A stretch of 64,000 nucleotides of DNA, from contig JBQTGW010000014.1 in assembly GCA_052390495.1 (NCBI GenBank), forward strand, positions 1-64,000, read 5' to 3'. Both the position numbers and the translations under genes were made by a program. The notes beneath the pieces are model-generated. The model worked only from the letters and a program-made list of their open reading frames with translations. It searched no databases and was not told the origin of the DNA. Each line of letters opens with the position of its first letter. The stretch's first letter is position 1. The DNA comes from GCA-003244245 sp052390495 (GTDB lineage Bacteria; Actinomycetota; Actinomycetes; Mycobacteriales; Pseudonocardiaceae). Positions 15,911-24,142 of this stretch are shown one piece after another.

Positions 15911-16288
15911 GCAGCGTCTCGAGGTGGCCGGATCACGACCGCGGTCCTTCGGGACGCAACCCACAGGGACGAGGTGGTCACGAAACTGGGATACGAGTAC
16001 CTTCGGCGCTACGACCTCCGGCACACCGCGCCAACCTGGATGGCGGACGTCGGCGTTGCGGTGCACGTTCTGCGGAAGATCGCAGGCCACGGCTCACTCG
16101 CCACCACGCAGCGGTATCTGCACCCGGACGCGTCCACGATCGCAGCGGTCGGCGCCTCGCTCACGCCGTGCTGCGCTCGACAAGCGCATTGGCGACTTCA
16201 GTCAGCAACACGAATACCTCTTCAGGCCGTCCGGACAGCCACCGCGGTTGCTGACGTGCCCAGTCAACGGAAGGGGCAGCGACGTTGA
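15911..16288 (+). pseudogene. tyrosine recombinase/integrase C-terminal remnant
   Basis: The frame encodes only the end of a phage-type or integrative-element tyrosine recombinase. GRITTAVLRDATHRDEVV, YDLRHTAPTWMADVGV (the HxxR box reads LRHT) and KIAGHGSLATTQRYLHPD (second His and nucleophile Tyr) are intact. The arm-binding, core-binding and first-Arg regions are missing. No start codon with a ribosome site is visible and the upstream sequence is the terminator of the siderophore-binding gene. The tail after YLHPD lacks similarity. It is a relic of a mobile element that once inserted here; rnpB lies about 2.2 kb upstream. Confidence 0.8.
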
Positions 16289-16525
16289 CGGTGATTAGGT
16301 TCAGGGACATACCGAGCTCATCTCGCCGAGAGTGCGGTGAATGAGGGACACCATCCTGGTAAAGCTCTGGACGATGGGAGTCGGCTTTGATGGAATCCTA
16401 CGAGGCGTGTCACCGTGGTCACGGCAGGTTCTCTGCGGCTATACCTCGCGGACTGCTGCGGCTGCCTTCTGGCTGGTCCTTGTACGTCTGCGCAGGCAAG
16501 CGGCCATGGAGGGAGTGGAGGCACG

Positions 16526-16938
16526 ATGGCGCGAAGGCGGCTGCTTACCGCGCGGCTGGGCGGTTGGCTGACGGCGTTGCTGATCACCGTGGTTACCACA
16601 GGGACCGAGTGTGCGAGCGTTGAGGACGCGGACACGGTCCATTCCTGCTCGCCGAACTACATCGACGAGAACGAGCTCGGCCGGTTGGCCGTGCAGCAAC
16701 CCGGCCCGCGGACCACGGTAGCTTTGGGGTGTACCCGAAGCTGCCCGCCGCCCGGTACGTGGTGTCGGTCTATGCGGGCGCCCGGAAGGTGGACGGCAAA
16801 GACCAGGACTACGCGCCGCATGGCTCACTACAGCCAAGTAGGTACAGCGCAGGGGATATCTTCAAAATCCAGGGCAAGACGTATGATTCGGACGGTGGCG
16901 TTGTGCAGAGCTTCTTCATCAGGTGCAGGCTGGTGTGA
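16526..16938 (+). pseudogene. frameshifted small secreted protein, unknown family
   Basis: An ATG at 16526 opens a protein with a basic N-terminus (MARRRLLTARLGG) and a hydrophobic signal segment (WLTALLITVVTTGT), followed by CASVEDADTVHSCSPNYIDE. Near 16700-16711 the protein-like reading changes frame and continues as DHGSFGVYPKLPAARYVVSV to a stop at 16938 (residues ending FFIRCRLV). Both halves read naturally, so one short secreted protein of about 137 residues has been broken by an indel. I do not recognise the family. The next gene begins 6 bases later. Confidence 0.5.
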
Positions 16939-16943
16939 ACATA

Positions 16944-17408
16944 ATGCCCGTATCGATTGACTGGGACACTCGACGCATCAACGCCGCGATGGCATTTATA
17001 CTGGCTCGACTGGATGCGGATTTTGCTACGACCGTCCTACCGATGATCGAATTAAGGATTATCCCGGCGTGGTCGAGTGGCGGATCGGAAGACGACAACG
17101 CTAAACAAGATCCACGCCCAGATGATGTCATTGTCGTTTGCGGCGGGCATGAATTCAGCCTTCCGCTGACCGCTGGGGTCGAGACAGCATGCGCGGAGGC
17201 CGCTGACGCGCTGCAAGACGACGTGATCGGCTCGACTGGCCGACCATGGCCGGAAATCAACACCAGAGAGGGCGCGTACGTCGGCGTGCTCTTCCCACGC
17301 GTCGAAGCACCACAGCAAGTTGCCCTCTGGTACTTGAACGGTCAATCACTGTGCGCGGTCGGCCATCTCTATCCGGCCTGCGCCGCCGCTGGCCTGACCA
17401 TCGCCTGA
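16944..17408 (+). CDS. hypothetical protein, about 154 aa
   Basis: I do not recognise this protein. From ATG 16944 it encodes 154 residues: SIDWDTRRINAAMAFILARL, a polar middle with an Asp/Lys-rich loop, HEFSLPLTAGVETACAEAAD, DDVIGSTGRPWPE and a hydrophobic C-terminus (LYPACAAAGLTIA). The motif with conserved Gly-Arg-Pro-Trp-Pro resembles segments in actinobacterial hypothetical proteins of the same size. There is no signal peptide or membrane helix. GC content is visibly lower than in the core genes. The position 6 bases after the broken secreted gene suggests the two were once an operon. Codon use and intact length argue for a real gene. Confidence 0.55.
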   Translation: MPVSIDWDTRRINAAMAFILARLDADFATTVLPMIELRIIPAWSSGGSEDDNAKQDPRPDDVIVVCGGHEFSLPLTAGVETACAEAADALQDDVIGSTGRPWPEINTREGAYVGVLFPRVEAPQQVALWYLNGQSLCAVGHLYPACAAAGLTIA

Positions 17409-17855
17409 ATCAATAACCGACCACGTGAGACACTCAACTGGCGGAAACCCACAGAAGCAGCGCGCCACGTGAGAGGGGGCAACCGAAGAGTTGCGTCTCC
17501 TGAAGGACCGAACCGGACGAGGGCGCCAACTCCGCGCCACGCTGTAGTCTCTCGAGGACGCAAGCCCAATACTGATATGTCGCTATTCCCAGAGGGCGCT
17601 CATGCGGCTGCGACGCGACGTCATCGTTGGCCGACGTGTTCCAGCGATCGAGGTCGTGCCGAAGGACGACCCTGACTGGATTCCGATCGTGGCCGCCCGC
17701 AGGTGGGTAGTGATCACGAATGATCGGCATATTCGCACACGGCCGGGCGCAAGCGCCTCGGCTGCCACCAGGACGGTAGTTGGTCAGTCTCTCGGCAACC
17801 AGCGTTGACAGTGAGCACATCCATCTCCCAGGTGGTCACTCCGAACTAATGCGGC
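17409..17855. other. gene-poor stretch with a PIN-like fragment
   Basis: No intact gene is convincing in these 447 bases. On the plus strand, 17602-17808 encodes 68 residues including VPKDDPDWIPIVAARRWVVITNDRHIRTRP. The order Asp-Trp-x-Pro-x-Val-Ala, Trp-Val-Val-Ile-Thr-x-Asp and the Arg-His-Ile-Arg end resemble PIN-like toxin families (VapC45/DUF5615 style), but the N-terminal acidic residues are absent. I read it as a fragment of a PIN-like gene; the rest holds nothing I can support. Confidence 0.4.
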
Positions 17856-18935
17856 TCAGCTGAGCAGAAGGCACTGAGCGTGATCGGTCTCGTCCGGGAA
17901 GACATCGCTGCGTCGACTGCTGCGCAGTGTCCAGCCGGTTGTCAGGCCGTCAGGGCCGCAGAGCTGACCAGCGGACAGGGCTACGTCGATGCGGTGCCGG
18001 ACCTCGGTCTCCCTCTCCGGTTCTGTGGCAAAGAGGATGCGTACCTGCACATCGCGGCCGACTCGTTCGGCGCAGCTGTGATGCGCTGCAACCGGGCAGG
18101 GTGGCTCATGTTCCCAATGCCCGCACAGCTCCAACGTGACCGCGGCGCCTGGCGCGCACTCATCGGCACCTGCGGCCATGCTCAGAACTGCCTCGTGGGC
18201 GAACGCTTCCCGCATAGCGCCAGTCTGGTGCGAGCAAGCCGACGTAGCCAGCAGTTCCGGCGCTGCAACAGCCTGGTTCCGTTGGCCCACCGCCACCACC
18301 GCGGCGACTATCGCCGCGATCAACAACACGGCCAGGGTTGTCACGCCACCCCGAGCCAGCCGCATGGTGCGGCGGTGCTGGCGGATGTGCTCACCGACCA
18401 GTTCGTCCTTGGGAACTTCGCGTACGGCTGCGGCGACGTCGGCCACACACTCCCGCAATCGCGGGTTGGACTGGTCTACTTGGTCCGCGTCGTGCAACCA
18501 TCGCAGATCCACCCAGCGCGGTTTCTCGTCAAAGGCACCACGCAGTGCGGGTGGTAGCGCCGCTGTCGTCTCGTCACAGTGTCTGGCATCGTCGGCCCAG
18601 GCGTACTCACCCTCAGTGAGTACCACAAGCAACCGTTGCGGCGACTTGTTTTCCCGCCACCACGTAACCTCGCGATTGACCCAGGGTGACCGTGCCGCCT
18701 CCGGCGAGGCCATCAGTACCAGCCAGGCTGAGGAGGCTAACGCCGCTTCTATGGAGGACCACAGGCCCGGGTTGGCGGACAAGCTTGTGGCGTCCCGGAA
18801 GACCCGCAGTGCCCGCGGTCGATACCAGGGTTTGGCAAACTGTTCCAACCCAGTCTGCAGCGCCGGTGCGAGGTCACCATCCAGAGCGCGACTGTAGGAG
18901 ATGAACCCGTCATATCTTGAGGTCCCGCGTGCCAC
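17856..18935 (-). CDS. TIR domain-transmembrane protein with foreign C-terminal domain
   Basis: A 359-residue protein from the GTG at 18935 (GGGGGGACGGA upstream). Residues 7-170 form a TIR domain of the actinobacterial effector type: YDGFISYSRALDGDLAP, LRVFRDATSLSANPGLW, WLVLMASPEAARSPWVNREV with the candidate catalytic Glu89 next to Trp-Trp. One membrane helix follows (about 198-216, TLAVLLIAAIVAAVVAVG). Relatives continue into WD40 repeats after this helix. Here that region is replaced, from about residue 225, by a Cys/His-rich stretch with LELCGHWEHEPPC and VRILFATEPERETEVRHRID, which resembles the start of an unrelated small actinobacterial protein. This suggests a deletion fusion in frame. 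It could still be expressed as a membrane NADase; activity is unproven. Confidence 0.7.
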   Translation of the reverse strand: MARGTSRYDGFISYSRALDGDLAPALQTGLEQFAKPWYRPRALRVFRDATSLSANPGLWSSIEAALASSAWLVLMASPEAARSPWVNREVTWWRENKSPQRLLVVLTEGEYAWADDARHCDETTAALPPALRGAFDEKPRWVDLRWLHDADQVDQSNPRLRECVADVAAAVREVPKDELVGEHIRQHRRTMRLARGGVTTLAVLLIAAIVAAVVAVGQRNQAVAAPELLATSACSHQTGAMREAFAHEAVLSMAAGADECAPGAAVTLELCGHWEHEPPCPVAAHHSCAERVGRDVQVRILFATEPERETEVRHRIDVALSAGQLCGPDGLTTGWTLRSSRRSDVFPDETDHAQCLLLS

Positions 18936-19101
18936 TCCGTCCCCCCTAACTAGTGTCCAAAGTCCGATTGCCCGAGGATCGGTAACACGTTCAGTGCGCA
19001 CCGCCGCGGGAAATGCCGACATGGCATCACTGCGGATAACGACGATCTGTGGACAACCCCGGATTGTTCTCCATATCCGGCCGAACCGAGGGGGATGAGC
19101 G

Positions 19102-19416
19102 GTGAGTCGCCAAAGCTCCGATGTGCTGTATGTGCTGCTGTGTGCCGGATCGCTGCGCAAGGTCGAGTTCATACCGGCTGAGCAGCGAGTGGTGTTCCGC
19201 TTCTGGCAGGTCAGCCACGACGAGACCATTGCCATCGCGGTCGGCCTGCTCGACCTCGACCGGCTGGTCCGGCTATTTCAGACCGCCCAGGCCGACACGA
19301 AGGCCCTCGGCTACCTCGCTGACGCGATCACCAGGACCGTCACCATACCGGGTAGTTCCGGAGCGGGTCGACCAGCCCGGCCTGCGGGACGGGGCAGTGC
19401 GGGCGCCACGCCGTGA
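19102..19416 (+). CDS. small hypothetical protein divergent from TIR gene
   Basis: I do not recognise this 104-residue protein. The GTG at 19102 has GAGGGGG nine bases upstream, and the first 80 residues read as a compact domain: SSDVLYVLLCAGSLRKVEFI, PAEQRVVFRFWQVSHDETIA, LLDLDRLVRLFQTAQADTKA. The last 20 residues are Gly/Pro/Ala-rich and may be read past the original end into decayed sequence. It faces away from the TIR gene, with 166 bases between the two starts, and runs into the minus-strand secreted pseudogene (overlap 19340-19416). Confidence 0.5.
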   Translation: MSRQSSDVLYVLLCAGSLRKVEFIPAEQRVVFRFWQVSHDETIAIAVGLLDLDRLVRLFQTAQADTKALGYLADAITRTVTIPGSSGAGRPARPAGRGSAGATP

Positions 19417-19771
19417 CGAACGTGAGCGTGGTCGTACCGACCTGCCCAGTCACCTCCCAGCAGCCCGTGTTCGGGAAATAGACCCCGCTGCTTTGGAAAC
19501 CGGTCTCACCGTATCCACCAGGCACGTGAGTGCGCAGTGGCGGAGCCGCCGCGTCGAGCCGTCTCCTGGTGATCTTCAGACCACCCGCGGTCGCCCGCCA
19601 TCAGCCGAACTTCTGGCCGATCGAGCCGCCCTCCGCTGGGTGTGCCGCTATCACCCCGCCGTATCCGAGACCGCCAACCCAGAGTTGTCCGTTGCCGTGT
19701 GAGGTGTCGGCTCCGAACAGGGCATCTCGCGACACTCCAGGCGGTGGCTCGAACACACTCGGAGGCGTTAC
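19340..19771 (-). pseudogene. secreted protein remnant with in-frame TGA for Trp
   Basis: The minus strand reads VTPPSVFEPPPGVSRDALFG, GADTSHGNGQLWVGGLGYGG and GSIGQKFG, then TGA at 19601-19603. In the same frame it goes on with WRATAGGLKITRRRLDAAAP, VPGGYGETGFQSSGVYFPNT and GCWEVTGQVGTTTLTFVT. The whole order is that of a small actinobacterial secreted or lipoprotein family that ends in this way, where Trp-Trp follows Lys-Phe-Gly; here the first Trp codon is TGA. The signal peptide end is missing, being fused to the FAD oxidoreductase remnant in the same frame. So this is a dead gene with a nonsense change and a lost 5' end. Confidence 0.75.
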
Positions 19772-19840
19772 CCGGACACTCAGGCGGCGCAGTGGGCGTG
19801 GGGTTAGGCCCCATCCGCGAGAGCCATTGGTACGACCGCT

Positions 19841-20994
19841 GGGAACAGGGTGGCGTAATGCTGGTACCCAGTCGCTGTGGAATAGCTCGTCGGGGTCGTA
19901 GTGCCGCTTGAGGTTCAGGAAGTCGGCGAAGTGCGGGTGGCAGGTGAGGACCTGCGCGGTATCGGCCCACCGGTGGTACGCGAGATAGTAGCTGCCGCCC
20001 CGTTCGATGGCGAGATCGATCAGGCGCCGGAACGTCGTAGCAGTGCGGGCCACGCCTTCCCGGGTGTGCGGGGTGTGCAGATTGAACACGATGCAGGCGT
20101 AGTCCTCCCGGGCCCAGGCAAGGTAGGTCTCCTCGTCGGGTTCGATGAACCGGACCGTGCCGTAGATCAGGTCGGCGTCGCGGCGCCGCAACTCGTCCGC
20201 GGCCGCGGCCATGAACTCCGGGAGGCGCTTCCGGGGCACGTACAGCTCCGAGATCATCTCCGTGCCGGTCTGCTCAGCGCCCAGCCGGTGATCCAACTCG
20301 TGGTGGTAGTCGTCGAGGTAGACCGCGAGCTGGTGCAGATCCGACCAGTAGCGCTGACCCGAGGTGGCGAGATAGTGGCGGGCGTACAGGTCGAATGCAC
20401 GGCTCTTGTCGGTGTGGGCGAGGACCAGGAGAGACTGCCAGTCCTGCGGACCGAGCGCCCGCTGGTTCTCCGGGATCGGCCGGTCGTCGTCCACCGGTCG
20501 ATAGCAGGAGAAGACGCCCCTGGTGAGGAAGTCCGGTGAGTCCGGGTCGATGGCGAACTGGAAGTCGCCGTAGCGAAAGTCGGCCGAGATCCGTTGCGGC
20601 ACCTGGTCCACCAGCTGCTGCACCGTGATCACGTCGACCACCCGCTCCAGCATGGTGCGCCGGGCCAGCCGCAAGGTCACCGAGTAGATCGCGCCGAAGA
20701 GCCCGTAACCACCGACCACCAGCCGGAACAGCTCCGCATTCTGTTCTCTGCTGCAGTGGACAACCGAGCCGTCGGCGCGCACCAGACGCAGCGCCTCCAC
20801 ATCGGCGACCATGGGTGCCATGGTCAGCCCGCGCCCATGGCAGTTCGCCGACACCGAGCCCCCGATCGTGAAGTAGTTGGCCCCGGTCTGTTTCTGGGCG
20901 ATCCCCCACTGCTGGCGCTGGCCCCGCTGGGCAGCGAGCAGCTGGTCGACCAGTTGTGGCCACTGGATGCCCGCCTCCACCTCGACCTGCGGCT
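19841..20994 (-). pseudogene. FAD-binding oxidoreductase lacking its N-terminus
   Basis: About 385 residues of a VAO/FAD_binding_4-type flavoprotein oxidoreductase are open on the minus strand. The fragment starts within the FAD domain (QVEVEAGIQWPQLVDQLLAA), keeps QKQTGANYFTIGGSVSANCH and GRGLTMAPMVADVEALRLV, and runs through the substrate domain to KRHYDPDELFHSDW. The first FAD-binding segment (roughly 80-100 residues) is absent. Upstream of 20994 the same DNA encodes, on the other strand, a response regulator that also lacks its front, so a deletion appears to have joined two divergent genes. The C-terminus runs on in frame into the secreted-protein remnant. Non-functional as it stands. 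Confidence 0.8.
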
Positions 20995-21499
20995 GCCCAC
21001 CATCAGCGGCGTGGAGGTGACCCATCAGCTGGTACAGGCCGACCCCGAGGTACGGGTGCTGGTGCTCTCTGCCAGCGGCGAACGGGACGACGTGCTCGCC
21101 GCCGTGAAGGCGGGTGCCACCGGCTACCTGGTCAAGTCCGCCTCGCGCGAGGAATTCCTCTCCGCGGTACGTCGGGTCGCCAACGATGACACCGTCTTCA
21201 CCCCGGGCCTGGCCGGGCTCGTGCTCGGCGAGTACCGCAGGCTCGCGGCGATCCCCGCAGGCGAGGACCCCGACACGCCACGCCTGACACCACGGGAGAT
21301 CGAGGTACTCCGGCTGATCGCCACCGGCCGTACCTCCCGGCAGATCGCCAACAAGCTGGTGTTGTCGCACCGGACCGTGCAGAACCACGTCCAGAACACG
21401 CTGCGCAAGCTGCAACTGCACAACCGGGTCGAACTGGTCCGCTACGCCATCGACCAAGGTCTCGACGAGGACGACCCGGACGGTCATCACACCAGGTGA
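20977..21499 (+). pseudogene. NarL/LuxR response regulator lacking its N-terminus
   Basis: The plus strand encodes most of a NarL-type two-component response regulator: LDLRLPTISGVEVTHQL (after the missing phospho-acceptor Asp region), VLVLSASGERDDVLAAVKAG, ATGYLVKSASREEFLSAVRR with the conserved Lys, and a LuxR helix-turn-helix LTPREIEVLRLIATGRTSRQ ... VLSHRTVQNHVQNTLRKLQL. The first strand-helix pair of the receiver (about 50 residues with the acidic pocket) is gone. No start codon with a ribosome site precedes it; instead the frame overlaps the truncated FAD oxidoreductase on the other strand. I treat it as a pseudogene created by the same deletion. Confidence 0.75.
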
Positions 21500-21590
21500 T
21501 AAGCCACCACCGTCAGGTCGGTGACGTAACGTATCGATCCCCGGGGTCGATGCTCCTCAAGTCGGGAGCTGCGCACATTCGGGAGGAATC

Positions 21591-22499
21591 GTGATCGAGC
21601 CGATCCAGATCATGTGGTCACCTGCGGGAGTGACCTTGCAGTCGGTCGGTGCTCGCGCGCTGGTCGACGTGACGGACGGGGACACACCGAACATCCGCAT
21701 GCCGATCCGGATGCTGTCGGTCGACACCCCGGAGGTGACGGCGCGCAGCGCGGCGCGGGCCCGCGAGATCGACGAGGAGTTCCAGCAGCTCGCGGAGTGG
21801 ATCGGACAGGACCGCGCGCCGATCTCCCAGCGGCTGGGCGAGGTCGTGGCCCCGAAGCTTGCGACCGGCCGCGCGGGCACCCTGCAGTTCCAGCAGGGCA
21901 ACGATGCGTCGGCGTTCGCGAAGGACAACGTGGAGCAGCGCCTCACCCGCCCGAACGGCACCAAGCGGAACATTTTCACCCGCATCGAGGCTCGCCCCTT
22001 CGACGACAACGGGCGGCTGCTCGCCTACGTCGCGCCGAACTACTCGGCGGCCGAACGGCGCACCCTGACCCGTCGTGAGCGCGCCACCTTCAACCTCGAT
22101 CTGGTGGCGGCGGGGTGGGCCGCACCGTTCGTCATCTACCCCTCAATACCCGGCGAGCTTGATCTGCCATTGCTCATCGAGGCCGCCGTGGACGCCGCGG
22201 CGGCGCGGCGGGGCATCTGGGCAAACGACGAGACACTGCCTGCGTACGAGTACCGGGCGATGGAGAAGCTTTACCGCATCACCAAGAAGATCGTCGACGG
22301 CGGGGAGTTGCAGGCCGGCGAGGCGCGCTCATGGCGAGAGCGCTACTGCGCCGACATGCGCACCCGCACACTGCACGGCCCCGAGGACTATTCCGACATC
22401 CAGCCGCCGTACCGGCTGTGGATCTGGCCCGACGACGTCGCCGAGGCCGTCGGCCGACTGAACCTCGTCCCCACCCCACGGCTGGTCGGCGCCGCATAG
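21591..22499 (+). CDS. thermonuclease-like (SNase fold) protein
   Basis: A 302-residue protein with staphylococcal-nuclease-type motifs: DVTDGDTPNIRMPIRML (residues about 26-42, with Asp29, Asp31 and Arg40) and SVDTPEVT (Asp45, Glu48), then FDDNGRLLAYV near 135-146, equivalent to the GRxLAY strand. A helical C-terminal half (ERATFNLDLVAAGWAAPFVI, ARRGIWANDETLPAYEYRAM) is longer than in classical SNases. No signal peptide is visible, so it may act inside the cell. GTG 21591 follows GGGAGGAATC. It is monocistronic and ends in the hairpin 22466-22519. The catalytic Asp/Arg/Glu set appears present, but nuclease activity is inferred. Confidence 0.8.
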   Translation: MIEPIQIMWSPAGVTLQSVGARALVDVTDGDTPNIRMPIRMLSVDTPEVTARSAARAREIDEEFQQLAEWIGQDRAPISQRLGEVVAPKLATGRAGTLQFQQGNDASAFAKDNVEQRLTRPNGTKRNIFTRIEARPFDDNGRLLAYVAPNYSAAERRTLTRRERATFNLDLVAAGWAAPFVIYPSIPGELDLPLLIEAAVDAAAARRGIWANDETLPAYEYRAMEKLYRITKKIVDGGELQAGEARSWRERYCADMRTRTLHGPEDYSDIQPPYRLWIWPDDVAEAVGRLNLVPTPRLVGAA

Positions 22500-22519
22500 C
22501 GCGCCGTGGGGTGGGGACG
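22466..22519 (+). terminator. 17-bp perfect hairpin overlapping the stop of the SNase-like gene
   Basis: Arms 22466-22482 and 22503-22519 are perfectly complementary (CGTCCCCACCCCACGGC) around a 20-nt loop that contains the TAG stop at 22497-22499. The upstream arm is therefore coding sequence. Confidence 0.8.
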
Positions 22520-22638
22520 ACATCGCGCAGCCCGGCGTTGCCTGAGGCGTCGCTTGCGGCCCGGCGCCGCGCCTAACATCACCCATCTGTCCTCAGCCCA
22601 GCCAGCGTCCTGCGCTGTCCCTTCAGCTGGAGGAAGCC

Positions 22639-23448
22639 GTGCCCGAGGGTGACACCGTGTACTTGGCAGCCAAGCGCATGACGGCTGCGCTGAGCGGGAA
22701 GCTCCTCACCCGTGGGGAGCTACGCCATCCACGGCTCGCCGAGCATGATCTCTCGGGGCTTACCGTGCTGGGCGTACGCAGCGTCGGCAAGCACCTGTTC
22801 ACCCGTTTCGACAATGGTCGGAGCCTGCATACGCATTTCCGGATGGACGGCTCCTGGCACCTTTACCGATCCGGCCAGCGTTGGCAACGGCCAAGTCACC
22901 AAGCCCGCGCAGTGTTGAGCACGCCGGAACGAGTAGCAGTGGGTTTCCTCCTGCACGACATGGCACTCCTGGCCACCCAGGACGAACACCGGCTTATAGG
23001 GCACCTGGGTCCAGACTTGCTCGACCCCCACTGGGACGAGAACGACGCCGCGATGGCGGCACAACGACTACGCGACCATCCTGACGTCCAACTCGGCCTC
23101 GCCCTGCTCGACCAGCGGATCATGGCCGGGGTAGGGAACCTGTACAAGACGGAGATGTGCTTCCTACTGGGGGTACCGCCCTGGGTCCCCGTCCGTGAAA
23201 TCGACCCCGACGACGCGGTGGCCCTGGCTCGGCGGCTTCTTTTGGCGAACGCCGACCGTCCCGAGCAATCCACCACCGGTGAGCTGGCCCGCGGAAAGCA
23301 GCACTGGGTGTACGAGCGGGGCGGGAAACCGTGCCGCCGCTGTGGAGAGGGAGTGATCCGCGCTGTGCAGGGAGCTGGTATCTATGCCAGACCCACCTAT
23401 TACTGTCCTCGCTGCCAGCCGGACCACTCCCGTCGCCGTGAGGGCTAG
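22639..23448 (+). CDS. nei2: endonuclease VIII / Fpg family DNA glycosylase (Nei2 type)
   Basis: A 269-residue base-excision-repair glycosylase/AP lyase of the Fpg/Nei family. The N-terminus is MPEGDT, which after Met removal gives the catalytic Pro1-Glu2. Lys51 in SVGKHLF is the conserved phosphate-contact lysine region; HTHFRMDGSWHLY and LLDQRIMAGVGNLYKTE (H2TH region) follow. A C-terminal C4 zinc finger CRRCGEG...YYCPRCQ is at about 232-259. The sequence style matches actinobacterial Nei2 rather than MutM. GTG 22639 follows GGAGGA. It is convergent with the cupin gene, 3 bases between stops. No damage-box was found upstream. Confidence 0.92.
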   Translation: MPEGDTVYLAAKRMTAALSGKLLTRGELRHPRLAEHDLSGLTVLGVRSVGKHLFTRFDNGRSLHTHFRMDGSWHLYRSGQRWQRPSHQARAVLSTPERVAVGFLLHDMALLATQDEHRLIGHLGPDLLDPHWDENDAAMAAQRLRDHPDVQLGLALLDQRIMAGVGNLYKTEMCFLLGVPPWVPVREIDPDDAVALARRLLLANADRPEQSTTGELARGKQHWVYERGGKPCRRCGEGVIRAVQGAGIYARPTYYCPRCQPDHSRRREG

Positions 23449-23451
23449 CGG

Positions 23452-23883
23452 TCAGCAGCCAGGGTCGGCTGCGTCTATCAAGAATGGAGCTCCGGCCTGG
23501 ATCACGTAGGTGACGTAGAGCTCCACTGGCACGGTGCCTTGATTGCGCCCCAGGTGTAGCCTTCCGGCTGGTTCGACGAACGACTGACCAGCCGGAGTGG
23601 TCACAACCGTACAGTCTTGGAGTGTGCGGCTCAGCGTTCCCTTGTGCACAACGGTGATCAGATCACCAGGATGATAGTGCCATCCAAGGGAGCCGCCCGG
23701 CGCGATGACGATGTGGCGGACAATAACATCGGTCGCCCCTCTGTTCTTGACCGCGATCGTACCGGCGGAGGTGCCTTTACTCAGCACCGTGCCAGTCACC
23801 CCCGCATCAGGGGTTGCCCACGCCGCGCCAGGAATCACACCCACGATCACTGCGCACATTGATGCCACAAACAACCTACGCAT
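23452..23883 (-). CDS. secreted cupin-domain protein
   Basis: A 143-residue protein with an N-terminal signal peptide (MRRLFVASMCAVIVGVIPGA, cleavage likely after AWA near residue 23). A single cupin fold follows: VRHIVIAPGGSLGWHYHPGD (first motif with two His) and GQSFVEPAGRLHLGRNQGTV (second motif with His). Metal binding is therefore plausible. Exported cupins of this size are frequent in actinomycetes, with no assigned function. The ATG at 23883 starts directly before a 470-base gene-free stretch. It is convergent with nei2. Confidence 0.85.
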   Translation of the reverse strand: MRRLFVASMCAVIVGVIPGAAWATPDAGVTGTVLSKGTSAGTIAVKNRGATDVIVRHIVIAPGGSLGWHYHPGDLITVVHKGTLSRTLQDCTVVTTPAGQSFVEPAGRLHLGRNQGTVPVELYVTYVIQAGAPFLIDAADPGC

Positions 23884-24142
23884 GCCAAAAATCCCCCTAT
23901 CTCGGATACTGACTTCCCCGCTGACACAGTTCTACTGCAGATTCCGTGACCCACAGGTCGGCGCTAGCCCCGCCATGGCGTGGCGGGATCAGCAATCACC
24001 CATCACACTGCGGGCTCACGCAGCTACAGTATGCAACAGACCATCGGCTCGGACCAAGTGGGGGAGGACGCTGGGAACAGCGCACCCAGGACCGCGCCAG
24101 CTTCGTACCCTACCCAAGGCGGCGGCAATGCGCGCCCGGCTT

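Noticed and set aside
20594..20976. Plus-strand extension of the response regulator to 20594
   Set aside because: This segment is antisense to conserved FAD oxidoreductase coding sequence and shows no receiver-domain features.
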